In this document: positions 1-8,755 of the stretch, one piece after another
Layout: every line of letters begins with the position of its first letter
How positions within the stretch are numbered: position 1 is the stretch's first letter
Origin: Pseudomonas sp. 6D_7.1_Bac1
Lineage (GTDB): Bacteria; Pseudomonadota; Gammaproteobacteria; Pseudomonadales; Pseudomonadaceae
Reading direction: 5' to 3'
DNA length: 64,000 nucleotides
NCBI RefSeq assembly: GCF_025465945.1
Contig: NZ_JANLNW010000074.1
Coordinates: 62,001-126,000 of the forward strand
Translations under genes and position numbers: made by a program
The notes under the pieces: generated by a model
What the model was told of the DNA's origin: nothing
Database searches by the model: none
What the model saw: only the letters and a program-made list of their open reading frames with translations

Positions 1-410
1 CCCAAGGCCTGGGCATTGGCCGTCGCGCACTGGAAGAAGCGGTGCGTTACGCCAAAGAACGCAAGCAGCACGGCAAGCTGATTGCTGGCCACCAACTGAT
101 CAGCGGCATGCTCGCGGAAATGGCCACCCATGTGGATGCCGCACGCCTGCTGACCTACCGCGCTGCCGAGATGATCGGTGCCGGTATCCCGGCAGAAATG
201 GAAGCGGCCATGGCCAAGTACTTCGCCTGTGAAGCGGCCGTGACCATTGCCCGCCAAGCCGTGCAGATCCATGGCGGCGCCGGTGTCACCACCGACTTCC
301 TGGTCGAGAAACTGGCCCGTGAAGCCATCATCGTGCCGATTCCGGAAGGCACCACGCAGATCCAGCAATTGATCATTGGCCGCGCCCTGACCGGGGTCAA
401 CGCGTTCTGA
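1..410 (+). CDS. Acyl-CoA dehydrogenase, C-terminal part (5' end outside window)
   Basis: The open frame runs in from the window edge (reading from base 3) and stops with TGA at 408-410. About 135 residues are visible. They form the C-terminal helical domain of the acyl-CoA dehydrogenase family: GIGRRALEEAVRYAKER followed by QIHGGAGVTTDFLVEKLAREA and a final EGTTQIQQLIIGRAL, the family's flavin-contacting and tetramer-contact stretches. Such enzymes oxidise an acyl-CoA to the 2-enoyl-CoA and pass electrons to ETF. The SDR gene follows 72 bases downstream on the same strand and the acyl-CoA synthetase after that, so it belongs to a CoA-dependent degradation operon. The substrate cannot be told from this fragment. 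Confidence 0.93.
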   Translation, partial: QGLGIGRRALEEAVRYAKERKQHGKLIAGHQLISGMLAEMATHVDAARLLTYRAAEMIGAGIPAEMEAAMAKYFACEAAVTIARQAVQIHGGAGVTTDFLVEKLAREAIIVPIPEGTTQIQQLIIGRALTGVNAF

Positions 411-482
411 CTCAACATCGATTCGATACCTGACAACAAATCACCCGGCTCCGTGGAGCCGGGCCACAAACAGGGACACATC

Positions 483-1259
483 ATGCGTATTCAAGACAAA
501 GTCATCGTGATCACCGGCGGCGCCTCGGGTCTGGGCCTGGCCACCGCACATTATCTGGTCGAAGAAAAAGCCGCGCGCGTGGCAATTTTCGACCTGAACA
601 TCGAAGCCGGGGAAAAAGCCGTGGCCGACCTCGGCGCGGATCGCGCAATGTTCGTGCAGACCGACGTCAGCGATGAAACCTCGGTGCAAAACGCCGTCAA
701 TGCCGTCATTGCGAAGTTCGGTGCGATTCACGTCTGCATCAACGGCGCGGCCGTGCCGACCGGCTTCAAAGTGTTGGGCAAGGAAGGCAAGGCGGCACCG
801 CTGTCGCGCTTCGCCCAGGCCACCGCGATCAACCTCAATGGCGTGTTCAACGTCATGTCCAAGTGCGCCGAGCACATGGCGAACAACGAAGCCGAAGCCG
901 GCGAAGAACGCGGCGTGGTGATCAACGTCTCTTCCGGCGCCGCTTATGAAGGCCAGGTCGGTCAGTGCGCCTACGCGGCGACCAAGGCTGGTGTGATCGG
1001 CATGAACATGCCGGCGGCTCGTGAACTCGGTGAAATTGGCGTACGGGTCAACGCTATCGCCCCGGGCCTGTTCCTGACCACCATGGTCGCCGGCCTCGAC
1101 GAGAAGATCCTCAACTCCCTGAAGGCGCAGATGGAAGCACCCAAGCGCCTGGGTGACATGCGCGAGTTTGCTCATTGCTGCGCGTTTCTCATCGAAAACG
1201 CCTACGTCAACGGCGAGACTATCCGCCTTGATGCCGCGTCGCGCATGCGTGCCCGTTAA
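483..1259 (+). CDS. SDR-family dehydrogenase, 3-hydroxyacyl-CoA dehydrogenase type
   Basis: A 258-residue short-chain dehydrogenase. The nucleotide-binding TGGASGLG lies at residues 11-18, an acidic residue after strand 2 (IFDLN) suggests NAD rather than NADP, the serine is in INVSSGAA (about 150) and the catalytic pair is Y164/K168 in YAATK. The inserted stretch around 94-112 and the overall pattern resemble the HSD17B10 / 3-hydroxy-2-methylbutyryl-CoA dehydrogenase branch, which oxidises 3-hydroxyacyl-CoA. The start at ATG 483 is preferred over 453 because residue 1 there opens the Rossmann fold directly and AGGGACA precedes it. The usual NNAG motif reads INGAA here. Its place between acyl-CoA dehydrogenase and acyl-CoA synthetase genes supports a beta-oxidation-like step. 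Confidence 0.88.
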   Translation: MRIQDKVIVITGGASGLGLATAHYLVEEKAARVAIFDLNIEAGEKAVADLGADRAMFVQTDVSDETSVQNAVNAVIAKFGAIHVCINGAAVPTGFKVLGKEGKAAPLSRFAQATAINLNGVFNVMSKCAEHMANNEAEAGEERGVVINVSSGAAYEGQVGQCAYAATKAGVIGMNMPAARELGEIGVRVNAIAPGLFLTTMVAGLDEKILNSLKAQMEAPKRLGDMREFAHCCAFLIENAYVNGETIRLDAASRMRAR

Positions 1260-1301
1260 TCCGTCGCAACGATTTTTACGGGCCACTCAGAGCAATCAAC
1301 C

Positions 1302-2888
1302 ATGAAGATGAATTTTTGCCGGATCATGCGCCTGCTCGCACTGCGCCACCGCGAGCAGGAGGCCATCGTCAACGTCGAACGCAATCGACGTTACACCTAT
1401 GAGCAATACCACCTGCTGACCAACCGCATCGCCGATGTCCTGCGCAACACCCTTCAGGTGCGGGCGGGCGAACGCTTCATGCTGATCCTGGAGAACGACA
1501 ACCTCAGCCTGATGATGTTTCCCAGCACCTTCAAGCAAGAAGGTACGGTGGTCATGACCAACCTGCGTGACCCGCTCGAAGAGCACGCGCGGCAGATCGA
1601 TCTGGTCAACCCCAGGGTGGTGTTTCTTGAAACCCGCCTGCTGGACAGTTACTACGACATGCTGCGCAGCCGCGGCTGCGAGATTGTGGTGATGGACCCG
1701 CCCTCCGCCGAGCAAGCCACGCTGACCGGCGTGCACAGCTTCTGGTCCTTGGTGGACGCCGCGTCCGATGCCGATAACGACGTGACCCTCGATACCGACA
1801 AACACATCTGCATGTTGCGCTTTACCGGTGGCACCACCGGCAAAGGCAAGTGCGCGATGTACTCGATCGACAACTGGATGGCCTGCCGTGACGCAGCCTT
1901 CATCAACACCGACCTGGGGCTGTCCAGCGCAACACGGTTGCTGCATGTCTCGCCGCTGTCCCATGGGACCTTGATGCTGTTCTTCCCGACGGTCTATGGC
2001 GGCGGCACCAACCTCACCATGAACCAACTGGACATGGAGTCCTGGCGCGAGCAGGTCGAACAGGAACGTGTGACTCACTCGTTCCTGGTGCCGACCGTGC
2101 TGTACCGCTTGCTGGAAATGCAGCGCGCAGCCCCCAAGGACTTCTCGTCCCTGACCACCTTGATCTACGGTGCGGCGCCCATGAGCCCGGACAAATTGGG
2201 TGAACTGGTGGAGTGTTTCGGGCAGATTTTCATCCAGGGTTACGCCGCTACCGAAGCACCGATGGTGATCTCGGCCCTCGACAAGGCCGCCCACCAACCC
2301 GGTGATGCGACAACCCTGCGCCACCTCTCCTCGGCTGGCCGAGCGACGCCAGGGGTGGAAGTGTTCATCACCGATGCCCATGGCATCCCCCTGCCCGTCG
2401 GTGAAACCGGTGAAATCCGCATCCGCTGCAAGGCCGTCATCAAGGGTTACTACCAAAACCCCGAAGCCACCGCGGCCGAATTCTGCGACGGTGCGTGGAA
2501 GTCTGGCGATCTGGGCTACATCGACGCCGATGGCTACCTCTACATTGTTGACCGGCTCAAGGACATGATCATCAGCGGCGGTTTCAATGTTTATGCGGTG
2601 GAGGTCGAGGCCGCCTTGGCCGCACATCCGGCGGTACTGATGGCGGCGGTGGTCGGTATTCCCCACGCCGAATGGGGCGAGGCGGTTCACGCCGAAGTGA
2701 TACTGCGCAGTGGTTTGAGCATCAGTGCGGAAGAACTGATCGCCCAGACCCGGGCCCGGCTCGGGGGTTACAAGGCACCCAAGTCACTGATATTTGTCGA
2801 TCAACTGCCGACCTCGGTGGTCGGCAAGGTCCTGCGCCGGCAAGTGCGCGACAAATACTGGCAGGGTTCGACGCGCAAGATCAGCTGA
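1302..2888 (+). CDS. AMP-dependent acyl-CoA synthetase/ligase
   Basis: A 528-residue ANL-superfamily adenylating enzyme that would activate a carboxylic acid with ATP and load it on CoA. Visible motifs are the phosphate-binding loop FTGGTTGKGK at residues 174-183, the aromatic/acid-site stretch YGAAPMSPDKL, GYAATEAP, the hinge YIVDRLKDMIISGGFNVYAVEVE and the C-terminal catalytic lysine in SVVGKVLRRQ. Length is normal for the family. A second in-frame ATG lies two codons in (1308) and no strong ribosome site separates the two. It is the third gene of a run of CoA-metabolism genes and presumably feeds its product to the upstream dehydrogenases; the substrate is not evident. Confidence 0.9.
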   Translation: MKMNFCRIMRLLALRHREQEAIVNVERNRRYTYEQYHLLTNRIADVLRNTLQVRAGERFMLILENDNLSLMMFPSTFKQEGTVVMTNLRDPLEEHARQIDLVNPRVVFLETRLLDSYYDMLRSRGCEIVVMDPPSAEQATLTGVHSFWSLVDAASDADNDVTLDTDKHICMLRFTGGTTGKGKCAMYSIDNWMACRDAAFINTDLGLSSATRLLHVSPLSHGTLMLFFPTVYGGGTNLTMNQLDMESWREQVEQERVTHSFLVPTVLYRLLEMQRAAPKDFSSLTTLIYGAAPMSPDKLGELVECFGQIFIQGYAATEAPMVISALDKAAHQPGDATTLRHLSSAGRATPGVEVFITDAHGIPLPVGETGEIRIRCKAVIKGYYQNPEATAAEFCDGAWKSGDLGYIDADGYLYIVDRLKDMIISGGFNVYAVEVEAALAAHPAVLMAAVVGIPHAEWGEAVHAEVILRSGLSISAEELIAQTRARLGGYKAPKSLIFVDQLPTSVVGKVLRRQVRDKYWQGSTRKIS

Positions 2889-3099
2889 AGTTTCAAGACT
2901 CGGGGGCTCGCTGTGTGCCGGCAGCGACGCCCTCCGGGCTCATTGCTGTAAAAGATTTGATACCAGCGTTCGAACCCGTGGAAATAGCTACTTGATGTTT
3001 CAAGCATTATACCTACGCTCATTCAGGGGAAATTGGTTTCCAGGCGAGCGTCGGGGGGGCTCTTCTTAAGACAACGATGTCGTGTCAAAGGAGCTCAGC

Positions 3100-4701
3100 A
3101 TGAACCAGACAATGTTATCCGCGTTGTTCACTGCTTCAACACTGCTGTCTACAGTGGTCGCCCCCACCCTGGCGCAGGCAGCCGATAAACCTCCTCCCAA
3201 CATTGTGGTGATCATGGCCGACGACATCGGCTGGTTTAATATCGGTGCCTACAACCAAGGCATGATGGCCGGTCGAACGCCGAACATCGACACCCTCGCG
3301 GCCCAAGGCATGCGCTTTACCGACTACTACGCCGAGGCCAGTTGCACGGCCGGTCGCGCCAACTTCATCACCGGTGAACTGCCGATCCGCACCGGCCTCA
3401 CCACCGTCGGCCAGGCGGGCTCGCCCATCGGTATTCCGGTCGAGGCCCTGACGATTGCCACCACCCTCAAGTCCATGGGCTATGCCACTGGCCAGTTCGG
3501 TAAAAACCACCTGGGAGACCTGAACGAATTCCTGCCGACCGTTCACGGTTTCGATGAGTTCTTTGGCTACCTCTATCACCTTGATGCCATGGAAGATCCA
3601 TCGCACCCCAACTATCCGCAGAACCTCAAGGATGTCGTCGGGCCACGGAACATGGTGCACAGCTGGGCGACCAACACCGACGACCCGACGGTCATGCCAC
3701 GCTGGGGCAAGGTCGGCAAACAGAAAATCGAAGACGCGGGTACGTTGTACCCGGAACGGATGAAAACCGTCGACGATGAAATCCTGGCCAAATCCCTGGA
3801 CTTCATCGACAAGGCCAAGAAAGACAACAAACCCTTCTTCGTGTGGCTGAACCCGACCCGCATGCACGTCACCACCCACCTTTCCGACAAGTACGAAGCC
3901 ATGCGTAACTCGGAGAACGACTGGACCATCCAGGAAGCCGGGATGGCGCAGGTCGACGACATCGTTGGCGATGTGATGAGGAAGCTCAAGGACCTGGGTG
4001 TCGACGACAACACCATCGTGGTATTCACCACCGACAACGGCGCCGAGAACTTCACCTGGCCGGACGGCGGTCAAACTCCATTCGCTGGCGGCAAGGGCAC
4101 CGCGCTGGAAGGCGGCTTCCGGGTTCCGGCCATCGTGCGTTGGCCTGGACAGGTTCCGGCGAACAAGGTTGAGAACGGCATCATGTCCGGCATGGACTGG
4201 TTCCCGACCTTTATCACCGCAGCGGGTAATCCGAACATCACCGATGAACTGCTCAAGGGCAAACAGATTGGTGACAGGAACTACAAAGTTCATCTGGACG
4301 GTTACGACCAGACTGCAATGATCACCGGCAAAGGCCCTTCCACTCGCCACGAGATCATGTACTTCACTGAAGGGACCCTCGCCGCGGTGCGGATCGATGA
4401 CTTCAAGTACCGCTTCACCGATCAGCCCAACGGCTGGATCGGCAGCACCGTGAAGCTCGATATGCCGGTGCTGACCAACTTGCGTCTGGACCCCTTTGAG
4501 CGGACCGGTTTCACTGGCTCTTATGAGTACATGAGCTGGTTCTTGTATGAGTTCTGGCGCTTCCAGTTCGTCCAGAAGGAAGTCGCCAAGGTGGCCATGA
4601 CCGCGATTGAATACCCACCGATGCAGAAAGGGGCCAGCTTCAATCTGGATCTGGTCAAGGAGCAGATCCAGAAAGCCATCTCCAGTCAGGCGGGCAAATA
4701 A
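3100..4701 (+). CDS. Exported sulfatase (formylglycine type)
   Basis: A 533-residue sulfatase. A signal peptide (residues 1-27, ending TLAQA-AD) sends it to the periplasm. The metal-binding DD lies at 41-42 in VVIMADDIGW, and SCTAGR places the cysteine to be converted to formylglycine at C82, matching the C-x-A-x-R form. Further family signatures are FGKNHLGD, FTTDNGAE and FAGGKGTALEGGFRVPAIVRWPG. ATG 3100 is chosen because AAAGGAG sits at 3087-3093; a GTG at 3082 is less likely. Known members hydrolyse sulfate esters and need a formylglycine-generating enzyme, which is not in this window. The FadL-type channel gene follows after 59 bases, so the substrate is probably hydrophobic. Ester type cannot be read from sequence. 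Confidence 0.9.
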   Translation: MNQTMLSALFTASTLLSTVVAPTLAQAADKPPPNIVVIMADDIGWFNIGAYNQGMMAGRTPNIDTLAAQGMRFTDYYAEASCTAGRANFITGELPIRTGLTTVGQAGSPIGIPVEALTIATTLKSMGYATGQFGKNHLGDLNEFLPTVHGFDEFFGYLYHLDAMEDPSHPNYPQNLKDVVGPRNMVHSWATNTDDPTVMPRWGKVGKQKIEDAGTLYPERMKTVDDEILAKSLDFIDKAKKDNKPFFVWLNPTRMHVTTHLSDKYEAMRNSENDWTIQEAGMAQVDDIVGDVMRKLKDLGVDDNTIVVFTTDNGAENFTWPDGGQTPFAGGKGTALEGGFRVPAIVRWPGQVPANKVENGIMSGMDWFPTFITAAGNPNITDELLKGKQIGDRNYKVHLDGYDQTAMITGKGPSTRHEIMYFTEGTLAAVRIDDFKYRFTDQPNGWIGSTVKLDMPVLTNLRLDPFERTGFTGSYEYMSWFLYEFWRFQFVQKEVAKVAMTAIEYPPMQKGASFNLDLVKEQIQKAISSQAGK

Positions 4702-4720
4702 AAAACTCACCTGCAATGGA

Positions 4721-4746
4721 CCGATGAGCGAGCAGTCGCTCATCGG
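4721..4746. other. Perfect 11-bp hairpin between sulfatase and FadL-type genes
   Basis: CCGATGAGCGA (4721-4731) and its exact complement TCGCTCATCGG (4736-4746) enclose a 4-base loop. No T-run follows on the plus strand, so this is more likely an mRNA-processing or stability element than a full terminator. It sits just before the ribosome site (AGGAG) of the next gene. Confidence 0.6.
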
Positions 4747-4760
4747 CTATAGGAGCTGTC

Positions 4761-6035
4761 ATGTTTTCACGACATTGTGGCTTTCCCCTTTCGGCACTGG
4801 CCCTGCTGACGTTCTGTTGCAGTCAGGCTCAGGCAGGAGGAATTATTCTGTATGAGGTCGGCACCGATAACACTGGCCTGGCCAATGCCGGTGCGGCCGC
4901 CCGGGCTCAAGGGCCCTCGACCATTGCCAGCAACCCCGCGGGCTTGAGCTATTTGCAGGGCACCCAGATCACTGCCGGTGCGCAGATCCTCTACGGCAAC
5001 CTGAAGTTCGATCGCGATTCCAATACCAACAGCGGTGGGCCCGGCAGCGGCAATGCCCTGGACCCAACCCCGGGCGGCAGTTTCTTTATCAGCCACATGC
5101 TGGATGACCACTGGAGTGTCGGCTTTGGCTCCTACGGCGATTTTGGTCTGGCAGCCGACTACCGAAATGGCTGGTCCGGACGCTATTTTTCCGAGCAATC
5201 GAGCCTCGCCGGCCTTTCCCTGGTGCCCAGCGTGGCTTATCGCTTCAATGATCAGTGGTCAGTCGGCCTTGGGGTCAAGGCCATGTACGGCATGTTGAAG
5301 TCCCAGACGGCCATCGACCGTTCCCCCCTGGGCTTGACCGATCGCGGCGACGGGCAACTCAAGTACCAGGACGACACCTGGGGCTACGGCGCTAATCTCG
5401 GCGTCATCTACGCCCCACAACCCGGTACGCGGATCGGCCTGGCCTACACCAGCAAAGTCAATCTGGACTTCAAGGACAAGCTGGACATCAAAGGCAATGG
5501 TCCGGCGCTGGACCGCTTGAACGGCCTCGACACCAAGCTCAGCATGAAAGTGCCACAAACCGCGACCCTCAGTTTGTTCCAACAACTCGACCCACAATGG
5601 GCTTTTTTGGCTACAGTCAATTGGCAGGACTGGTCGCAGTTCGGTGACGTCAATGTACAAGTGGACACCTCGGCCGCTGGCGCGCAATCGACCACGGTCA
5701 ATGCCCACTACAAAAACACTTGGCAGCTGGCTCTGGGTACGCAATACCAGGCCACGCCTAAACTGTTATGGAATGCCGGCATCGCCTACGACTCCAGTGC
5801 CGTGTCGGACGCCAACCGAACCCTGAGCGCACCGATGGGTGAGTCCTGGCGACTGGCGACCGGGGCCACCTATGCACTGAACAAGGACACGGATGTAAAC
5901 GTCAGTTGGGCCTTGGTCTGGCTGGGCGATCTACCGATTGACCAGAGCAAATCCGTATCCGGCGTTCGAACCTCAGGGCAGTTCGATAATGCCTGGATTC
6001 AAGCTGTAACCGGCAACATGACGTGGCGCTTCTGA
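4761..6035 (+). CDS. OmpP1/FadL-family outer-membrane transport protein
   Basis: A 424-residue beta-barrel protein. The signal peptide ends at SQAQA-GG, and the mature N-terminus (GGIILYEVGTDNTGLANAGAAARA...ASNPAGLSYL) carries the FadL-family plug signature including NPAGL. The remainder alternates polar and hydrophobic residues and ends in MTWRF, an outer-membrane assembly signal with terminal phenylalanine. Family members pass hydrophobic molecules such as long-chain fatty acids or aromatics across the outer membrane. AGGAG lies 7 bases before the ATG. It follows the exported sulfatase gene and precedes a lipoprotein gene, suggesting a joint envelope function in uptake of a hydrophobic, possibly desulfated, compound. 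Confidence 0.9.
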   Translation: MFSRHCGFPLSALALLTFCCSQAQAGGIILYEVGTDNTGLANAGAAARAQGPSTIASNPAGLSYLQGTQITAGAQILYGNLKFDRDSNTNSGGPGSGNALDPTPGGSFFISHMLDDHWSVGFGSYGDFGLAADYRNGWSGRYFSEQSSLAGLSLVPSVAYRFNDQWSVGLGVKAMYGMLKSQTAIDRSPLGLTDRGDGQLKYQDDTWGYGANLGVIYAPQPGTRIGLAYTSKVNLDFKDKLDIKGNGPALDRLNGLDTKLSMKVPQTATLSLFQQLDPQWAFLATVNWQDWSQFGDVNVQVDTSAAGAQSTTVNAHYKNTWQLALGTQYQATPKLLWNAGIAYDSSAVSDANRTLSAPMGESWRLATGATYALNKDTDVNVSWALVWLGDLPIDQSKSVSGVRTSGQFDNAWIQAVTGNMTWRF

Positions 6036-6079
6036 CGCCCTGCAACCGAATAAAATGACTTTACCCATGGAGTAAAAAT

Positions 6080-6754
6080 ATGAACCTGACCAGAAAATTG
6101 TTTGTCGGTGTTGCCTTGACCAGCCTGCTGCTCGGCGGTTGCACCTCAAAAATCACCGAGAAGGAACAGTACTCAGGGTTCCTTCCCAACTACAACAACC
6201 TGCAAGAAGTCACCACAGCCAGTGGCGAGAAAGCCATGCGCTGGGTGACCCCGTCCTGGAACCCGAACGCTTACGACACGGTAGCCTTCAAGCGGCTGGA
6301 ACTGTATCCGGCACCTAAGCCCAATGAGCGGGTCAACCGTCAGACTCTGGATCAACTGCAAACCTACATGACCGACAACGCCAAGAGCGTACTGAGTCAG
6401 AAGTACCGCGTGGTACCGAACGTTCAGTCAGCCCCTGCCGGTTCGCGAGTATTGGTTATACGCGCCGCGATTACCGGGGTCACGGCCTCTAACGAAGGCA
6501 TGAAATGGTATGAAGTGGTTCCGATCGCGGCCGCGGTAGGCGCGACTCAGGCGGCCACCGGTCACCGCGACCAGGACACCGAGTTGTACATCGAAGCCGA
6601 GATGATCGACGCGAGCAACGGCCAGGTCGTGGCCAAAGTGGTGCGCAAGGTCTTGGGTGAGCAGTTGAAAAATGCAAGCCAGCCGGTGACCGCTAACGAT
6701 TTCAAACTGGCGCTCAAAAAGCTGGACAGCGACCTGCAGGCATTTCTCAGATAA
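6080..6754 (+). CDS. DUF3313-type outer lipoprotein
   Basis: A 224-residue lipoprotein. A short lipoprotein signal ends in the lipobox LLGG-C21. The body (SGFLPNYNNLQEV...MRWVTPSWNP...YDTVAFKRLELYP) matches the DUF3313 pattern as I know it, a family of small envelope lipoproteins of unknown role. It follows the FadL-type gene by 44 bases on the same strand and closes the operon before a strong hairpin. A role in the function of the channel or sulfatase is inferred only from adjacency. Confidence 0.8.
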   Translation: MNLTRKLFVGVALTSLLLGGCTSKITEKEQYSGFLPNYNNLQEVTTASGEKAMRWVTPSWNPNAYDTVAFKRLELYPAPKPNERVNRQTLDQLQTYMTDNAKSVLSQKYRVVPNVQSAPAGSRVLVIRAAITGVTASNEGMKWYEVVPIAAAVGATQAATGHRDQDTELYIEAEMIDASNGQVVAKVVRKVLGEQLKNASQPVTANDFKLALKKLDSDLQAFLR

Positions 6755-6769
6755 CAACGGGGTGTATCG

Positions 6770-6796
6770 CCGGCTCAGCCTGCATGGCTGAGCCGG
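6770..6796. terminator. Strong hairpin between convergent genes
   Basis: An 11-bp perfect stem (CCGGCTCAGCC, loop TGCAT, GGCTGAGCCGG) sits between the lipoprotein gene and the convergent glutamine-synthetase-like gene. No clear T-run is present on either side, so the terminator call rests on stem strength and position. Confidence 0.55.
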
Positions 6797-6802
6797 TGGT
6801 CA

Positions 6803-8152
6803 CTACAGATACCAACGGTATTCGCGCGCACTGATTTCCTGCATAAACGCCAAATGGTCCTGGCGCTTGTTCTCGCAGTACACATCAACAAACTCCGCTC
6901 CCAACCCCTCACGCAGCTGTGGCTGATGCTGCATGGCGCGCACGGCTTCGAGCATTTCCAGCGGGAAGTCGATCCCGCTGCTGCGATCTTCATTGAGTGG
7001 CACGATCGGCTCACGGCCGGCTTCCAGCCCCTGCTCCAACCCCACCAGAATCGCCGCCAGAACCAGATACGGATTGGCATCCGCGCCAGCGAGACGATGC
7101 TCGATCCGCAGATTTTTCGAATCCGAATCGGGAATCCGCACACAGGCATCGCGATCCTCGAAACCCCAGCTGGCACGTGTCGCCGCGTTCACCGTGCCGC
7201 CCAAACGACGCAGTGCGTTCTGGTTCGGCGAAAAGATCGGCATGCAATGCGGCAACAGCTCCAGGCAACCGGCCACCGCATGCCGCAGCGCCTGCTGCTG
7301 GTTGGCCGCCAGCAGGTTTTTACCCTCCGCGTCATAGAGGCTGACATGCACATGCATGCCGCTGCCCGGATGCTGCAAGTAAGGCTTTGCCATGAAGCTG
7401 GCGCGGTAACCGTGCTTGAGCGCAACGCCACGGGTGCAGCGGCAAAACAGCGCCGCCCAGTCAGCGGCACGCAGACCGTCATCGAGGTGACCGAAATTGA
7501 TCTCGAACTGACCCGGCCCAAGCTCGGCAGTGATCACCGTGGTATCGATGCCTTGCGCCCGCGCCGCTTCGACCATTTCATCGAGTACCGGAGAAAAACG
7601 CGAGAGTCGTTCAATGTGCATGTTCGGCTGGTCATCGGCATCGTCCGACAGCACATCGCGGGGGTACTGTGGCTGCCCTTCACGCAGCTGTTTATCGAAC
7701 AGATAGAACTCCAGTTCGAATGCCACCACCGGATGAATACCCTTACCGCGCAACCGCTCCAGCACGTGTGCGAGGACTTCACGCGGCTCGAAGACAATCG
7801 GCTTTTCAGTCCCGTCCGAGGTAATCAGCATCTGCCCCAGTGGCTTTGATTCCCAGCTCACCGGCTTGAGCGTGCCCGGCACCAGGCGGCGCAAAGCATC
7901 CGGGTCGCCGTCGTTAAAGCAGTAGTCGCCGATTTTAAACAACCCGCCCTGCACACCCAGTAGCACGCAGTTCTGCGGCAGTTTCAACGCACTGCCGGCA
8001 GCCACCTTTTCGAGCATCTCTATCGGATAGCGTTTGCCGTAGAAATGCCCTGGAATATCCAGGGCAATCAGGTCGACATAGCGCACCTCAGGGTAGCGTT
8101 GGCGAAAAGCACGAACCTCGGCCAGCAGATCAGAGCAGGCAGCATCCATCAT
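6803..8152 (-). CDS. Glutamine synthetase-like ligase (gamma-glutamylpolyamine synthetase type)
   Basis: A protein of about 449 residues with the glutamine-synthetase fold. Visible signatures are the metal-binding FELEFYLFD, ELGPGQFEINF, GSGMHVHVSL, the ATP/glutamate-site SWGFEDRDACVRIP and the terminal RIEHRLAGADANPYL. The adenylylation-site loop of housekeeping GlnA (NLYDLPP) is absent. Its operon partners are a FAD oxidase and a cupin regulator, as in puu/pau polyamine catabolism, so the likely reaction is ATP-dependent gamma-glutamylation of putrescine or another amine. Two consecutive ATG codons (8152, 8149) follow AAGGA. Amine specificity is uncertain because pseudomonads carry several paralogues. 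Confidence 0.85.
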   Translation of the reverse strand: MMDAACSDLLAEVRAFRQRYPEVRYVDLIALDIPGHFYGKRYPIEMLEKVAAGSALKLPQNCVLLGVQGGLFKIGDYCFNDGDPDALRRLVPGTLKPVSWESKPLGQMLITSDGTEKPIVFEPREVLAHVLERLRGKGIHPVVAFELEFYLFDKQLREGQPQYPRDVLSDDADDQPNMHIERLSRFSPVLDEMVEAARAQGIDTTVITAELGPGQFEINFGHLDDGLRAADWAALFCRCTRGVALKHGYRASFMAKPYLQHPGSGMHVHVSLYDAEGKNLLAANQQQALRHAVAGCLELLPHCMPIFSPNQNALRRLGGTVNAATRASWGFEDRDACVRIPDSDSKNLRIEHRLAGADANPYLVLAAILVGLEQGLEAGREPIVPLNEDRSSGIDFPLEMLEAVRAMQHQPQLREGLGAEFVDVYCENKRQDHLAFMQEISAREYRWYL

Positions 8153-8172
8153 CGTTGTTCCTTTTATTGTTT

Positions 8173-8730
8173 TCAGGTGTAAACCCAAAGCACTCGCGTG
8201 AGCTGCTCAGTGAGGTTGCCGTAACGACAGCGCGTGTGGCTGTCGAGCTGAAAGCTGTCGCCGGCCTGCAAGGTCACCGGCTCAGCGTCATCGCCCAACC
8301 ACAGCGTCAACGCCCCTTCCAGGACGTAGCCGCCCTGCTCGGAGCTGTCGCTCAAGTGCCGCTCGCCACTGCTGGCCCCGGCCTCCAGTTGGCTTTCGAG
8401 CATCGAGAAGGATGCCCTCATCTTCGGCGAGACCAGAATGTCGGTAATCCCGTTGGCGTAATACAGCGTGCGGCGCTCATCCGGCCGGGTCACCCAAGGC
8501 AACACCTTGGGTTTTGGCAAGCTGTAGAAATAGGTGGTCGGCACCCCGAGGGCTTCGCTGATCGCGGTCAGGTCCGCCACTGTCGGCCGAGACAAGCCCC
8601 GCTCGACTTGCGAAAGAAAGCCCACAGAACGGTCGATTTTGTCGGCGAGTTCCTTGAGGGTGTATTTCTTGTGCTTGCGCAGATCGTGAATAAGGATCGC
8701 CAGCGCTGCGATTTCTTCTTGTTTGTTCAT
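8173..8730 (-). CDS. XRE-family regulator with C-terminal cupin domain
   Basis: A 185-residue two-domain regulator. Residues about 12-70 form a helix-turn-helix (LKELADKIDRSVGFLSQVERG...PTVADLTAISEALGVP), and about 105-183 a cupin (SGERHLSDSSEQGGYVLEGALTLWLGDD...GDSFQLDSHTRCRYGN). The domain order is that of PuuR/PauR, repressors of polyamine catabolism relieved by the amine. The start at 8730 (MNKQEE) is chosen because it opens the HTH domain; the longer frame has no support. It lies between the oxidase and ligase genes, 25 and 20 bases apart, so it probably regulates its own operon, perhaps at the inverted repeat at 10055-10082. Confidence 0.88.
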   Translation of the reverse strand: MNKQEEIAALAILIHDLRKHKKYTLKELADKIDRSVGFLSQVERGLSRPTVADLTAISEALGVPTTYFYSLPKPKVLPWVTRPDERRTLYYANGITDILVSPKMRASFSMLESQLEAGASSGERHLSDSSEQGGYVLEGALTLWLGDDAEPVTLQAGDSFQLDSHTRCRYGNLTEQLTRVLWVYT

Positions 8731-8755
8731 GGCAGGACTTCCGGAAGATGAGTCA

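Noticed and set aside
1296..2690. 464-residue open frame on the minus strand
   Set aside because: Antisense to the acyl-CoA synthetase gene, with shadow-type composition.
3136..4743. 535-residue open frame on the minus strand
   Set aside because: Antisense to the sulfatase gene; no ribosome site or domain, and the sulfatase is unambiguous.
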